Part shown: positions 7,251 to 14,002 of the stretch, in pieces
Position numbering within the stretch: position 1 is the stretch's first letter
Layout of the letters: each line of letters begins with the position of its first letter
IMG/VR virus record: IMGVR_UViG_3300030685_000046
Coordinates: 1-42,787 of that record
Strand: one strand, 5' to 3'
From: a virus
Length of the DNA: 42,787 bases
Notes under the pieces: model-generated
The model's input: the letters and a program-made list of their open reading frames with translations, nothing else
What the model was told of the DNA's origin: nothing
The model's database searches: none
Program-made: the position numbers and the translations under genes

Positions 7251-7890
7251 AGTAGCCATTTAAAAGAAAAGAGCCGTATTGCGTTGCGATAGCTTGTGCA
7301 ATACCCGAAAATGTTTTACTCGAATCCTTCTGACTAATGTTTCTAAACGTTGCTTTTTGACCTCTTTTTGCACCGCCAGTATTTGAAGGCAGAAAAGGTT
7401 TGTATTCACTCATTATTTTTGTTGACATTAAAGGCGGTAATCCTTTGAGCCAAAATAATGTTTTCTTTGAAAAAGGATGTCCGAACTGCCACGGTTCAAC
7501 CCATTGCGATGGTTTTGGCAAATCGTAAATTTTTAAAGGCGTTGGGTTTTCAAGTAGCAAATAATCAATATCGCTATTATAAAGCTCCATAAAAAACTGT
7601 TTTGCTTTTAATCCCTTTTCGTACCGTTCTTTGTTTATTTCGCCTTTTTGATAAAGCCAACGAGCTCCGGCACGGCTTAAAAACGTACACGTGGGATGAA
7701 ATATACCAAGTTTCCATTCCTTTAGTTTAATAGCTTCTAAAACGTCCATTTGTAAATGCCATTCGGGGTGTCCGCCCGAACATTCTTGTAAGTCGCAGCT
7801 AAAAGCATTAAAGCCGAGTTTTCTAAATTCGATTGTGATTGCTTGTGATTCTTCACAGCCTACGATTATGTCAATGTCTTGTGGATTCAT
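7249..7890 (-). CDS. Cytosine-methyltransferase-like protein
   Basis: 213 residues from the ATG at 7890 (MNPQDIDIIVGCEESQAITIEF); an upstream GTG in frame lies inside the attC-like site and is not preferred. The order resembles a compact C5-MTase-type Rossmann domain: IIVGCEESQ (motif I position), FSCDLQECSGGHPEWH, LGIFHPTCTFLSRAG (motif IV position, Cys kept but PT instead of PP/PC), and YLLLENP (motif VI position, ENP for ENV). Phages carry many such proteins, some perhaps inactive or acting as decoys. The stop codon TAA lies inside the core GTTA of site S0, and the leader is only 25 bases from the core of S1, so the gene fills its unit exactly. Confidence 0.72.
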   Translation of the reverse strand: MNPQDIDIIVGCEESQAITIEFRKLGFNAFSCDLQECSGGHPEWHLQMDVLEAIKLKEWKLGIFHPTCTFLSRAGARWLYQKGEINKERYEKGLKAKQFFMELYNSDIDYLLLENPTPLKIYDLPKPSQWVEPWQFGHPFSKKTLFWLKGLPPLMSTKIMSEYKPFLPSNTGGAKRGQKATFRNISQKDSSKTFSGIAQAIATQYGSFLLNGY

Positions 7891-7912
7891 AAAGAAAGAA
7901 TAAACGGCTACT

Positions 7913-8040
7913 AACACTACAGTATGCTTAATAGCCCGCTTTTGTGGTTAATTGAAAGTTAATTGCCCGCATTAGCGGAATTTGTTTTTCGGCAGTATGT
8001 AGCCCGCAGATGTGCTACTAAAGCATACTGTCGATACGTT
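7913..8040. repeat. attC-like site S1
   Basis: AAC (7913-7915), spacer ACTA, CAGTATGCTT (7920-7929), loop, AAGCATACTG (8021-8030), spacer TCGATAC, GTT (8038-8040). A second short stem lies inside (ATAGC with GCTAC, across a small internal loop). The outer flanks pair with the far ends of the neighbouring units: GGCTACTAAC (7906-7915) with GTTAGTAGCC (7248-7257) across the methyltransferase-like gene, and GTTAGCAGCA (8038-8047) with TGCTGCTAAC (8480-8489) across the next gene. Confidence 0.8.
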
Positions 8041-8078
8041 AGCAGCAAGCGGAAGAAAAATCAACCGCCTGCGTACTA

Positions 8079-8426
8079 TTAGGCTTCTACAACAAAACGA
8101 AAGTGAGTAACGTCTTCTTGTTTTATTCCTTCGTCAACTGATTTATGAATAAAATCAAAGAATTGGTCGTCATTAGCTTTTACATAATAACCGATGAACG
8201 GATGCTCGTAGCCTTTTACTTTTATTTCCAAGTATTTTGAATAATTAATTCCTTCGTCTTCCAATACACATATAGGCTCTTCTTCGTCAACTAGAATCCA
8301 TCGCATTTTTTCTTTTAATTTTTTATCGAAAAGCTGTTCGATTCGATAGTTTGCCATTTCGCTCATACCATATTGGTGATGAATTTTTGCACATTCGTCT
8401 TGAATGTTGATTTCTAAGTTTTTCAT
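8079..8426 (-). CDS. Unknown cassette protein (115 aa)
   Basis: Starts MKNLEINIQDECAKIHHQYGMSEMANYRIEQLFDKKLKEKMRW. The first half is helical and charged, the second beta-rich (KYLEIKVKGYEHPFIGYYVKANDDQFFDFIHKS, then THFRFVVEA). It looks like a single small soluble domain. No family recognised and no catalytic motif seen. It is the only gene between sites S1 and S2, whose facing flanks GTTAGCAGCAAGCGG (8038-8052) and CCGCCATGCTGCTAAC (8474-8489) are complementary over most of their length. The leader is about 60 bases and AT-rich. Confidence 0.72.
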   Translation of the reverse strand: MKNLEINIQDECAKIHHQYGMSEMANYRIEQLFDKKLKEKMRWILVDEEEPICVLEDEGINYSKYLEIKVKGYEHPFIGYYVKANDDQFFDFIHKSVDEGIKQEDVTHFRFVVEA

Positions 8427-8486
8427 TTTTGTAATTTTTATATATTAATATTTGAGAAATTTTTAATTAAGAACCGCCATGCTGCT

Positions 8487-8568
8487 AACATCACCTATGC
8501 CATACACGGCTGACAAGTAATTTACGCTCCGACAATGTGTGCAAGCCGTGCAGGCATAGCCACACGTT
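8487..8568. repeat. attC-like site S2
   Basis: AAC (8487-8489), spacer ATCAC, CTATGCC (8495-8501), ATA, CACGGCT (8505-8511), loop, AGCCGTG (8544-8550), CA, GGCATAG (8553-8559), spacer CCACAC, GTT (8566-8568). The best-formed site: two 7-bp stems with an unequal internal loop (three against two bases), the kind of asymmetry that gives true attC sites their direction. Its flank GTTACCTGCAAGTGT (8566-8580) matches the complement of 9145-9159 at 14 of 15 positions. Confidence 0.85.
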
Positions 8569-8601
8569 ACCTGCAAGTGTAAAAAGTCCGTGCAGGTTCG
8601 A

Positions 8602-9102
8602 TTATCTGTGCATTTTTCCACCACTTAGTTCACATAGGAAAGTTAACACTAATTCCATTTCAGGATTACGAAAAGCGTGGTTTAAATAACTATGTGGCTT
8701 ATTAAGGTTGTGTTTGTTCATTTTTATATGATCTTCACATGCTTTTTCAGTGAAGAATGCGTTTTCAAGTCTTTTCTCATAATCATAATAAACCTTTCTC
8801 CACCCAGCGTCTTCGAGTATTTCTTCTTTGTCATAAGAATCTAATTCTTTAATCTTTTTCTTTGTCATTTTTCCGCACTTATAATCAAATATGGTATCAA
8901 CTATTTCTTTTTCAGTTTCAATAGTTCCACCGTCCTGATACCATGCTTCAGTTCCATTTCCTTCGGGTACTGCAATTTCATGTTCTGTTTGAACTTGAAA
9001 AAAGTAAGGCATTGCCGTTCCTCTATGGCTTTGCGTGTTTAATTCATTTGAAATTTCCATTAATGCGGAATACATTTCGTCTGATACTTCAATTGTTTTC
9101 AT
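8602..9102 (-). CDS. Unknown cassette protein (166 aa)
   Basis: Starts MKTIEVSDEMYSALMEISNELNTQSHRGTAMPYFFQVQTEHEI. Acidic, soluble, with a central helical charged part (KMTKKKIKELDSYDKEEILED). The end, LNHAFRNPEMELVLTFLCELSGGKMHR, resembles small phage and cassette proteins often annotated only as hypothetical. No catalytic motif recognised. Single gene between S2 and S3; ends of the unit are complementary over 15 bases with one mismatch. The leader is about 55 bases, AT-rich, without a clear Shine-Dalgarno. Confidence 0.75.
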   Translation of the reverse strand: MKTIEVSDEMYSALMEISNELNTQSHRGTAMPYFFQVQTEHEIAVPEGNGTEAWYQDGGTIETEKEIVDTIFDYKCGKMTKKKIKELDSYDKEEILEDAGWRKVYYDYEKRLENAFFTEKACEDHIKMNKHNLNKPHSYLNHAFRNPEMELVLTFLCELSGGKMHR

Positions 9103-9156
9103 ATTAGTATTTTATTAGTTGATTGATTTTTAATAATATAAGATACACCTGCAGGT

Positions 9157-9241
9157 AACATACGCCTATCGGCATCATTAATTAGCATTGCGAAAGTGTG
9201 TGCGATTGTGAACGCCCATGAAGCCGATAGCCTCGGTCGTT
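9157..9241. repeat. attC-like site S3
   Basis: AAC (9157-9159), spacer ATACGC, CTATCGGC (9166-9173), AT, CAT, loop, ATG, AA, GCCGATAG (9223-9230), spacer CCTCGGTC, GTT (9239-9241). Same two-part stem layout as S2. Its right flank GTTATGTTTA (9239-9248) is the exact complement of TAAACATAAC (9515-9524) on the other side of the next gene. Confidence 0.8.
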
Positions 9242-9245
9242 ATGT

Positions 9246-9482
9246 TTAATTTAAAGAAGAAAGCCATGCGGTTGAGAAACGATATAAGATTGTGCCATCG
9301 TCTCCGCAAATAGCGCAGTTTTGACCATTATCTACTCCGTACAATTCGACTTCCATAAATGGCATATCATTGTAAGTTGATTTATATTTTACGAATGTTC
9401 GTTGTTTTTCGTCAACTCGTAAATCTTTAATAAAAATTTTGTTGCCTTGTTTATCGGCTGGAATCATTGCTATTGTTGCCAT
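9246..9482 (-). CDS. Unknown small cassette protein (78 aa)
   Basis: MATIAMIPADKQGNKIFIKD and onward, with a short strand-rich fold and a CAICGDDGTILYRF segment holding a CxxC pair that could bind a metal or be structural. No family recognised. The stop codon lies inside the complementary unit end (GTTATGTTTA), so the unit is almost entirely coding. The leader next to S4 contains a 15-base sequence (plus strand 9500-9514) identical to that before the methyltransferase-like gene (7891-7905). Confidence 0.7.
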   Translation of the reverse strand: MATIAMIPADKQGNKIFIKDLRVDEKQRTFVKYKSTYNDMPFMEVELYGVDNGQNCAICGDDGTILYRFSTAWLSSLN

Positions 9483-9521
9483 ATTTTTGAATTTTGATTA
9501 AAGAAAGAATAAACTAAACAT

Positions 9522-9606
9522 AACACTAATGTATGTGTAGCCCTTATTATAATTTGACAGTGTTGTGCAGCCCGAAAACACGGGCAATACACATACATCT
9601 ATCGTT
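9522..9606. repeat. attC-like site S4 (right end of the array)
   Basis: AAC (9522-9524), spacer ACTA, ATGTATGTGT (9529-9538), AG, CCC, loop, GGG (9582-9584), then ACACATACAT (9589-9598), spacer CTATC, GTT (9604-9606). The core GTTAGGC (9604-9610) is the only one here that fits the integron R' consensus GTTRRRY fully. No complementary partner to its right flank is seen beyond the 9605-9904 gene, so the array stops here. The TAA stop of that gene is made by the core. Confidence 0.8.
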
Positions 9607-9904
9607 AGGCGCATTTAAAAACTCTTCCACAAATTCCTTTAGGAAATCTAGTTTTTTTGCTCATTTCAATAAACAAGCTAGCTTTATTCATTCTATATCG
9701 GCTACTTGATTGTTTGCTTGTTTTTTGGCGACTTTTCTCGCTACACAAACCTTCTCCTTGCTTAAACCCGAATTTTGCCTTGTACTCGCTGGCTGACATT
9801 CCATGTGCTTTGTTTACGTGGCATGATACCCGTTGAAAATACAGTCCGCAAACTTCGCATTTTACTAATCCTTTTTCGTTGTATTCAATTTCATTGTATT
9901 TCAT
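9605..9904 (-). CDS. MucR/Ros-like zinc-finger regulator, possibly cut short
   Basis: 99 residues. N-terminal CEVCGLYFQRVSCHVNKAH is a C2H2-type zinc site as in MucR/Ros proteins, followed by the family-typical GMSASEYKAKFGF. The rest is basic, with Ser/Lys-rich stretches. Likely a DNA-binding regulator. The stop codon TAA belongs to the GTTAGGC core of site S4 and the preceding residues are Phe-Lys-Cys-Ala, so the original C-terminus may have been replaced when the array formed. Full-length relatives are often longer. Confidence 0.75.
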   Translation of the reverse strand: MKYNEIEYNEKGLVKCEVCGLYFQRVSCHVNKAHGMSASEYKAKFGFKQGEGLCSEKSRQKTSKQSSSRYRMNKASLFIEMSKKTRFPKGICGRVFKCA

Positions 9905-9927
9905 AATGCTAAATTGTTAAGTTGTTT

Positions 9928-11166
9928 TTATTCAAATAGTTGTATAACCTGATATCCATAGCGTCGATTTCCGCCAACGTTTTTCATTTTATGCTCAAAG
10001 CCCATTGCTGAGAGTGCCATCCCGATTGTTACCTCCGATACATTCACACCGTTGGAGTTGTTGAGTTTGCGAGCTCTGCGAAGTTCCTGAAGTATTTCAA
10101 GCGGCTGCATGTGTGTTGATTCTTCGTCTTCTTCCGGAACTCTGTAGTATTCTTTTACAAGCTTGTTGGCGTTTGTTTCAACGATATAGCGGGTATTGTA
10201 CTCTTTGAATTCATTGAAATCGTCCTCGTTCCACACATAATCGAAATCGGAATTTTTGAAAAGTACCATTGCTTCAGCCCACATTTGAAAAATATCTACC
10301 TCGGCATTGTATTTTTTCCAGTCTATTGCTTCAGTTTCCACGCATGCCCATCGGCGGTAACCCATTGAGGGGTGAATAAAGCCGCCTAGCTCCTTGTTTT
10401 TATTGGTGGTGAATGCTCCACTGCCAATTCTGGGAACTTCGTTGGTATCACGTTTAGATAGCCTGTATTCAAGTGCGGAAAGAACCTGTTTTAATTCTTC
10501 CGAATTATTTTTGGTGATTCCGTAAAGTTCATCAAACCCCACAATGAAGTTTTGCGTAAAGGCCGTTGTCATGTCAAACTTCCGATCGTCTTTGCTTGAT
10601 TGCACGTAATAAGCTTTCAGTGCCGGTGGTACCAGAAATCGCATCATGCGGGTTTTTCCGATTCCTTCTTTTGCGTTGATAAAGCCGATAAGCGCATCGT
10701 TGGCATTAATCCCTAGTCCGTTGGCAATGGTGGCAACCATCCATTTTTTGAGAATGCGCACAAAACGTTCCTGGTAATATCCTTCGGGTTTGTCGCCAAA
10801 GTCGCGCGCTACAATGCAGCTGCAAAACTTTTCTATGTGGCTTTTGCCTTTCCAAGCTCCCTCAAGTAAGTTGAGATATTCAGTTACGGGATTGAAAGTA
10901 GTGATATGATAGCCGGACTTGAGAATCTTCCGGAGAATGGTATCGCACCCACGTATGTTTTCGCGCTCCATGTGTAGCGAGATAAGCATCTCACTAGGCT
11001 CTTTGTCGTATAATTCTGGATTTTTGGCAACAATAATGGTTTTGCTAGGGTCGAAAATATTGATTTTAATTTCATAATGTGCCGTCAGAAAATCTTCGAC
11101 AATTTTCACTCTGTCGCCGGAACTGGCGGGAACTTTGGTTTCGGTAAATTTATTATGCTTAGCCAT
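9928..11166 (-). CDS. VirE-type (virulence-associated E) replicative helicase/ATPase
   Basis: 412 residues. The central domain has the P-loop NAKEGIGKTRMMRFL (~residues 160-175), a Walker B-like FIVGFDELYG (~210), then RLSKRDTNEVPRIGSGAFTTN and YRRWACVE, the order found in VirE/D5-like SF3 helicases of phages and genomic islands. No primase domain is attached and none is obvious nearby. The C-terminal ~60 residues (LQELRRARKLNN...VTIGMALSAMGFEHKMK) look like a winged helix, usual in this family. It follows the ASCH and DnaC-like genes, forming the replication block. Confidence 0.85.
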   Translation of the reverse strand: MAKHNKFTETKVPASSGDRVKIVEDFLTAHYEIKINIFDPSKTIIVAKNPELYDKEPSEMLISLHMERENIRGCDTILRKILKSGYHITTFNPVTEYLNLLEGAWKGKSHIEKFCSCIVARDFGDKPEGYYQERFVRILKKWMVATIANGLGINANDALIGFINAKEGIGKTRMMRFLVPPALKAYYVQSSKDDRKFDMTTAFTQNFIVGFDELYGITKNNSEELKQVLSALEYRLSKRDTNEVPRIGSGAFTTNKNKELGGFIHPSMGYRRWACVETEAIDWKKYNAEVDIFQMWAEAMVLFKNSDFDYVWNEDDFNEFKEYNTRYIVETNANKLVKEYYRVPEEDEESTHMQPLEILQELRRARKLNNSNGVNVSEVTIGMALSAMGFEHKMKNVGGNRRYGYQVIQLFE

Positions 11167-11216
11167 GAATGGGGAAATGTAGAATTAAGGATCAGTTCAG
11201 AAAAATCAAAATTGGT

Positions 11217-11669
11217 TTAGTATCTTAAATCAGTAAAGTGAATAATTTTACCCTTAAAACCTTTGAAAAACCATCGAAAGAAATCATCAGCTGTTTCGAA
11301 ACCATCGTTGTGCGCCAATGTTACGATTTCTTTCCATTCCAATATTTTTTCATCTACTCTAACTCTAAAATTCTTGAACTTGAAAGTTTTACCTTTTTTA
11401 TAGTAATAAGTATAGTTAGCTCCAAATGCAAAATGGTTACCTTCCTCAGCTGCTTCAATAATTATTCTTTGAGTTGATTTGCATTCTCCACTTGCAAATT
11501 GCTCATATTGCTTGGTTCTTACTCCGTGAGCGTGTTGAATTTTCCGTCCGGGAATCCACCGGTTATTTTTGTCAATCCGCAGGGTGTGTTTTTTTTGTCC
11601 TGCGATAATTTTGGCGGCAAAGCAAGTAAATGCTTTCCATGGCGTGTATTTTTTATATCCTAGTATCAT
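11217..11669 (-). CDS. ASCH-domain-like protein
   Basis: 150 residues from the ATG at 11669 (MILGYKKYTPWKAFTCFAAK), one base after the stop of the upstream ATPase gene; an earlier in-frame ATG would overlap that gene by 41 bases. Seen: KIIAGQKKHTLRIDKNNRW (the K...G.K..T.R start of ASCH domains) and a closing VTLAHNDGFETADDFFRWFF, matching the usual A..DGF.S..EF..WF end. ASCH is a PUA-like fold thought to bind RNA or modified nucleosides, with some members being nucleoside hydrolases or amidohydrolases. A second ASCH-like gene lies at 13490-14002. Confidence 0.72.
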   Translation of the reverse strand: MILGYKKYTPWKAFTCFAAKIIAGQKKHTLRIDKNNRWIPGRKIQHAHGVRTKQYEQFASGECKSTQRIIIEAAEEGNHFAFGANYTYYYKKGKTFKFKNFRVRVDEKILEWKEIVTLAHNDGFETADDFFRWFFKGFKGKIIHFTDLRY

Positions 11670-11670
11670 A

Positions 11671-12354
11671 TTATTTAGGTTGATTAATTGAGTAGTTAGG
11701 TCGTCTGTCATTACCAGGCAAAAACACCAGGTTAACGTGTTCTGTAATTCTTTTCGATATAAATTCTTTGTATGCTTCTTTAAATGAAGGCAAACTCATA
11801 TTCGTGGAGCCGTAAGTCATTGCGCCATATTCGGCACGTATGGCCAGCAATTCTGTGATAGGATTTACAATTGTACCAAAGTTGTTGATTTCTTTTTTTT
11901 CTTTGCCTAAATCCTGAATCAATAGCGGTTTGTGTGCGTATGGAATTACGCCTACCTTTTTAATTTGCTCTGCAAGTTCTATGGCATGAACGGATTCGAT
12001 CTTGTTTTTATCGCTCCAAGTCAAATCGTTCAGAACCATGCAAAGCGTTTCAATTAATACCGATTTTCCACAACCCCAGGTACCGTTCAATATGATTCCA
12101 ATAAATGGATTTAGTTCGCACTTCTGACGTGTGACATACATGTACATCATATTAATTACTTTGCGGTTGTCCTCGTCAATAATGAATGGAGTGAATTTCT
12201 TTCGATCGGCCATGGCGAGCTGCGCTCTGGCAATAAATAATTCTTTAAAATCTTCCATTGATATCATTTTCCGAACCTGAGCAAGTCTATTGAGTTCCTT
12301 TTGGTGTTCTAGCCTTGCCGTGGCTATCATTTCTGTAACTGTTTGTTGTGCCAT
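11671..12354 (-). CDS. DnaC-like AAA+ ATPase (helicase loader type)
   Basis: 227 residues. Walker A is GTWGCGKSVLIE (~residues 91-102) and Walker B-like LLIQDLGKE (~145-153), with YGSTNMSL in the sensor region and a final SKRITEHVNLVFLPGNDRR with an arginine-finger-like segment. The N-terminal ~60 residues are helical and charged (EHQKELNRLAQVRKMIS), as in loader proteins that contact a helicase. It directly precedes the ASCH and VirE-type genes, so it probably serves phage DNA replication. Confidence 0.8.
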   Translation of the reverse strand: MAQQTVTEMIATARLEHQKELNRLAQVRKMISMEDFKELFIARAQLAMADRKKFTPFIIDEDNRKVINMMYMYVTRQKCELNPFIGIILNGTWGCGKSVLIETLCMVLNDLTWSDKNKIESVHAIELAEQIKKVGVIPYAHKPLLIQDLGKEKKEINNFGTIVNPITELLAIRAEYGAMTYGSTNMSLPSFKEAYKEFISKRITEHVNLVFLPGNDRRPNYSINQPK

Positions 12355-12365
12355 GGTATCAGATT

Positions 12366-12503
12366 TTAATTGAAAATAGAGTAAAGAATACAGAGAATTA
12401 ATAAGATTAGAATCTTAACTACAAGCCAATCGACAAATACTTCATCTTTGTGATCTTTTGCTTTTTGTTGCTCATTTTTGAAAATGCGTTGTTCTGATTT
12501 CAT
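12366..12503 (-). CDS. 45-aa single-pass membrane protein
   Basis: Small gene read directly from the sequence: ATG at 12503, stop TAA at 12366-12368. The first ~22 residues are charged (MKSEQRIFKNEQQKAKDHKD) and the last ~20 a hydrophobic helix (LVVKILILLILCILYSIF). It fills the otherwise empty gap between the 12530-13000 gene and the ATPase gene. Function unknown; a phage membrane microprotein (superinfection exclusion, membrane anchoring of replication) is only a guess. Confidence 0.6.
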   Translation of the reverse strand: MKSEQRIFKNEQQKAKDHKDEVFVDWLVVKILILLILCILYSIFN

Positions 12504-12529
12504 ATTATTGAAATAATTAGGTTATACAT

Positions 12530-13000
12530 TTAAAAGTCGGTACCAACTCCTACTCCCAATTCACCTTTAGCCGGTTGTTTCATGTCCTTTTCCTCAATGG
12601 CAAAGAAATTTTTGTAACGGCAGCTCATGGCGTATCGCAGTATTTTCACTGCTTTTTCTTCGTCGCCCTTGGCGTAGTCGTGCAATAGTTCCAGTGCCGA
12701 TTGTTCCGAATTTGAGCCAATAATTTGTCCATGCTGCTCGGCAACGTAGTTTTTCCACCGTTTCCACATTTCCACCACCGCTTCAGTTTTAAATGGTGAT
12801 TTCACGTCGATAGGTTCTACAGGTGTAATGAAATTATCGAACTCATCTACTTGCTTTTTATAAGCATTCCATTCTTTAATGAATGCTTTCGATTTTGTGA
12901 GTGCAATGCTTGATAATCCGCCATTGGCAAGGAAGTCATTCAGGGCAGCTTCTGTTTTGTCGAGATGCTTCCATACTTTGTCCCATGCTACTTTTATCAT
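12530..13000 (-). CDS. Replication-block protein of unknown family
   Basis: 156 residues from the ATG at 13000 (MIKVAWDKVWKHLDKTEAAL), which overlaps the TGA of the upstream microprotein as ATGA. Helical and charged, with NSEQSALELLHDYAKGDEEKAVKILRYAMSCRYKNFF near the C-terminus, a layout like DnaD/DnaT-type or initiator-associated tails that contact a helicase loader. The loader-like ATPase is two genes downstream. The extreme C-terminus is Gly/Val-rich and ends in DF, like the flexible tips of DNA-replication accessory proteins. Family not recognised with certainty. Confidence 0.7.
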   Translation of the reverse strand: MIKVAWDKVWKHLDKTEAALNDFLANGGLSSIALTKSKAFIKEWNAYKKQVDEFDNFITPVEPIDVKSPFKTEAVVEMWKRWKNYVAEQHGQIIGSNSEQSALELLHDYAKGDEEKAVKILRYAMSCRYKNFFAIEEKDMKQPAKGELGVGVGTDF

Positions 13001-13095
13001 AATAAAAAAATTGAGATTAATGACCAAAATAAAAGTGTCAGAAGTAAAATGCCGACCATCGGATTTTCAACGAAAATATATTTGATTGTTTTCAT
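12997..13095 (-). CDS. 32-aa single-pass membrane protein
   Basis: ATG at 13095, TGA stop overlapping the next start (ATGA). The sequence starts MKTIKYIFVENP, followed by a hydrophobic helix (GILLLTLLFWSLISIFLL) to the end. The stop/start overlap supports that it is translated. Together with 12366-12503 it gives two membrane microproteins inside the replication block. Function unknown. Confidence 0.55.
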   Translation of the reverse strand: MKTIKYIFVENPMVGILLLTLLFWSLISIFLL

Positions 13096-13108
13096 ACTTT
13101 AGAATTTA

Positions 13109-13294
13109 TTAATTAGGTTCAACTAATTCAGTTATATATACAGTTGCTGCCGCTTCAGGAATATTCATCACGGGTTGATTTTCACTGCTAAAAGCTCTAC
13201 AATTCAAGGTTTCATACAGATAGATCACTTCCATGGTTATTTGATTATTCTTGAAAAGATACGTTTTACCTTTTACTAGGTTCTTTGGGTCCAT
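13109..13294 (-). CDS. Unknown small protein (61 aa)
   Basis: MDPKNLVKGKTYLFKNNQIT and onward. The opening LVKGKTYLFKN and VIYLYETLNCRAFSSENQ give a small beta-barrel look similar to many short phage proteins with a KGK-Y start. It overlaps the end of the upstream gene by 29 bases in another frame. Nothing enzymatic seen. Part of the early leftward operon. Confidence 0.6.
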   Translation of the reverse strand: MDPKNLVKGKTYLFKNNQITMEVIYLYETLNCRAFSSENQPVMNIPEAAATVYITELVEPN

Positions 13295-13493
13295 TTGGAA
13301 TTGTTTTCATTGAGATATTCAATACTGCCAATAATTTCACCTCATTTTCATATTCAGTAACTGAAAGCTCTTTAGTGGTTATAAGTACCGGTGTGCCGTC
13401 TGTCACTTTTTCTATTGCGTTAAATACGTCCAGAATATCGGAAGTAATAAGCTTCGTTTTTGTACTTTCCTGTTCAATCCTATACGCTATCAT
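13266..13493 (-). CDS. Unknown small protein (75 aa)
   Basis: MIAYRIEQESTKTKLITSDI and onward; overlaps the upstream ASCH-like gene by four bases (ATGA) and the downstream gene by 29. Alternating strands and helices (ILDVFNAIEKVTDGTPVLITTKELSVTEYENEV), so a small alpha/beta domain. Its C-terminus is basic. Family not recognised. Confidence 0.6.
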   Translation of the reverse strand: MIAYRIEQESTKTKLITSDILDVFNAIEKVTDGTPVLITTKELSVTEYENEVKLLAVLNISMKTIPNGPKEPSKR

Positions 13494-14002
13494 GGCTTTA
13501 TAGCTTTACACGTAAATTGCCAAATCCAAGGGTTGGCGTAAATTTCAAGTATCTCATACTCTTTGCACCATAGTGAGTGAAAGCTACCGGTTGCCGTGTT
13601 GAAATTTGGAAAGCCCGGGTCTTGTGTCTTCAGTACTTTTTTAGGAAAGAACTTTTCGGGCGAATAATGTTTCCACACGCCAGGGCTTTGTTGTTCAATT
13701 CCGGTTCTTACGGCCAGTTCGTCGGTAATGTCGGCTAATCGGATCAGTTTTACTTCGGAAATTAGCACATCGCATTTATCGCCCCAGTTGGCGGTTTCGC
13801 CCACTTTATGATTTTGAATGCTTGCAAGTATTATTTGCTGATTGGCATCCTTTTTATTGATCAATCGGGTACCTGATTGATTGAGTTCCCACGCATCAGG
13901 GAACTTGTTTACTTGGGTTAATCCTACTTTGTTGAAAATAAGATCGGTTTTGTTTTCTTCGAATTTTGGGGAAAATCCGGTAAATCGTTTAATTCTTTTC
14001 AT
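13490..14002 (-). CDS. Phage ASCH-like protein
   Basis: 170 residues. A segment GDKCDVLISEVKLIRLADITDELAVRTGIE matches the phage ASCH pattern (V..V...RL.DIT.EDA..EGI), and the end SFHSLWCKEYEILEIYANPWIWQFTCK matches the usual SF..LWD......W..NPWVWV.EF. This is the classic form of small phage ASCH proteins, placed in early regions and probably nucleic-acid binding. It overlaps its neighbours at both ends (14 and 4 bases). Distinct from the shorter ASCH-like protein at 11217-11669. Confidence 0.75.
   Translation of the reverse strand: MKRIKRFTGFSPKFEENKTDLIFNKVGLTQVNKFPDAWELNQSGTRLINKKDANQQIILASIQNHKVGETANWGDKCDVLISEVKLIRLADITDELAVRTGIEQQSPGVWKHYSPEKFFPKKVLKTQDPGFPNFNTATGSFHSLWCKEYEILEIYANPWIWQFTCKAIKP

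Noticed and set aside
6254-9610. CRISPR array or transposon inverted repeats
   Set aside because: The repeats differ in sequence from site to site, spacing is gene-sized, and no cas or transposase gene is present; pairing of unit ends fits cassettes better.
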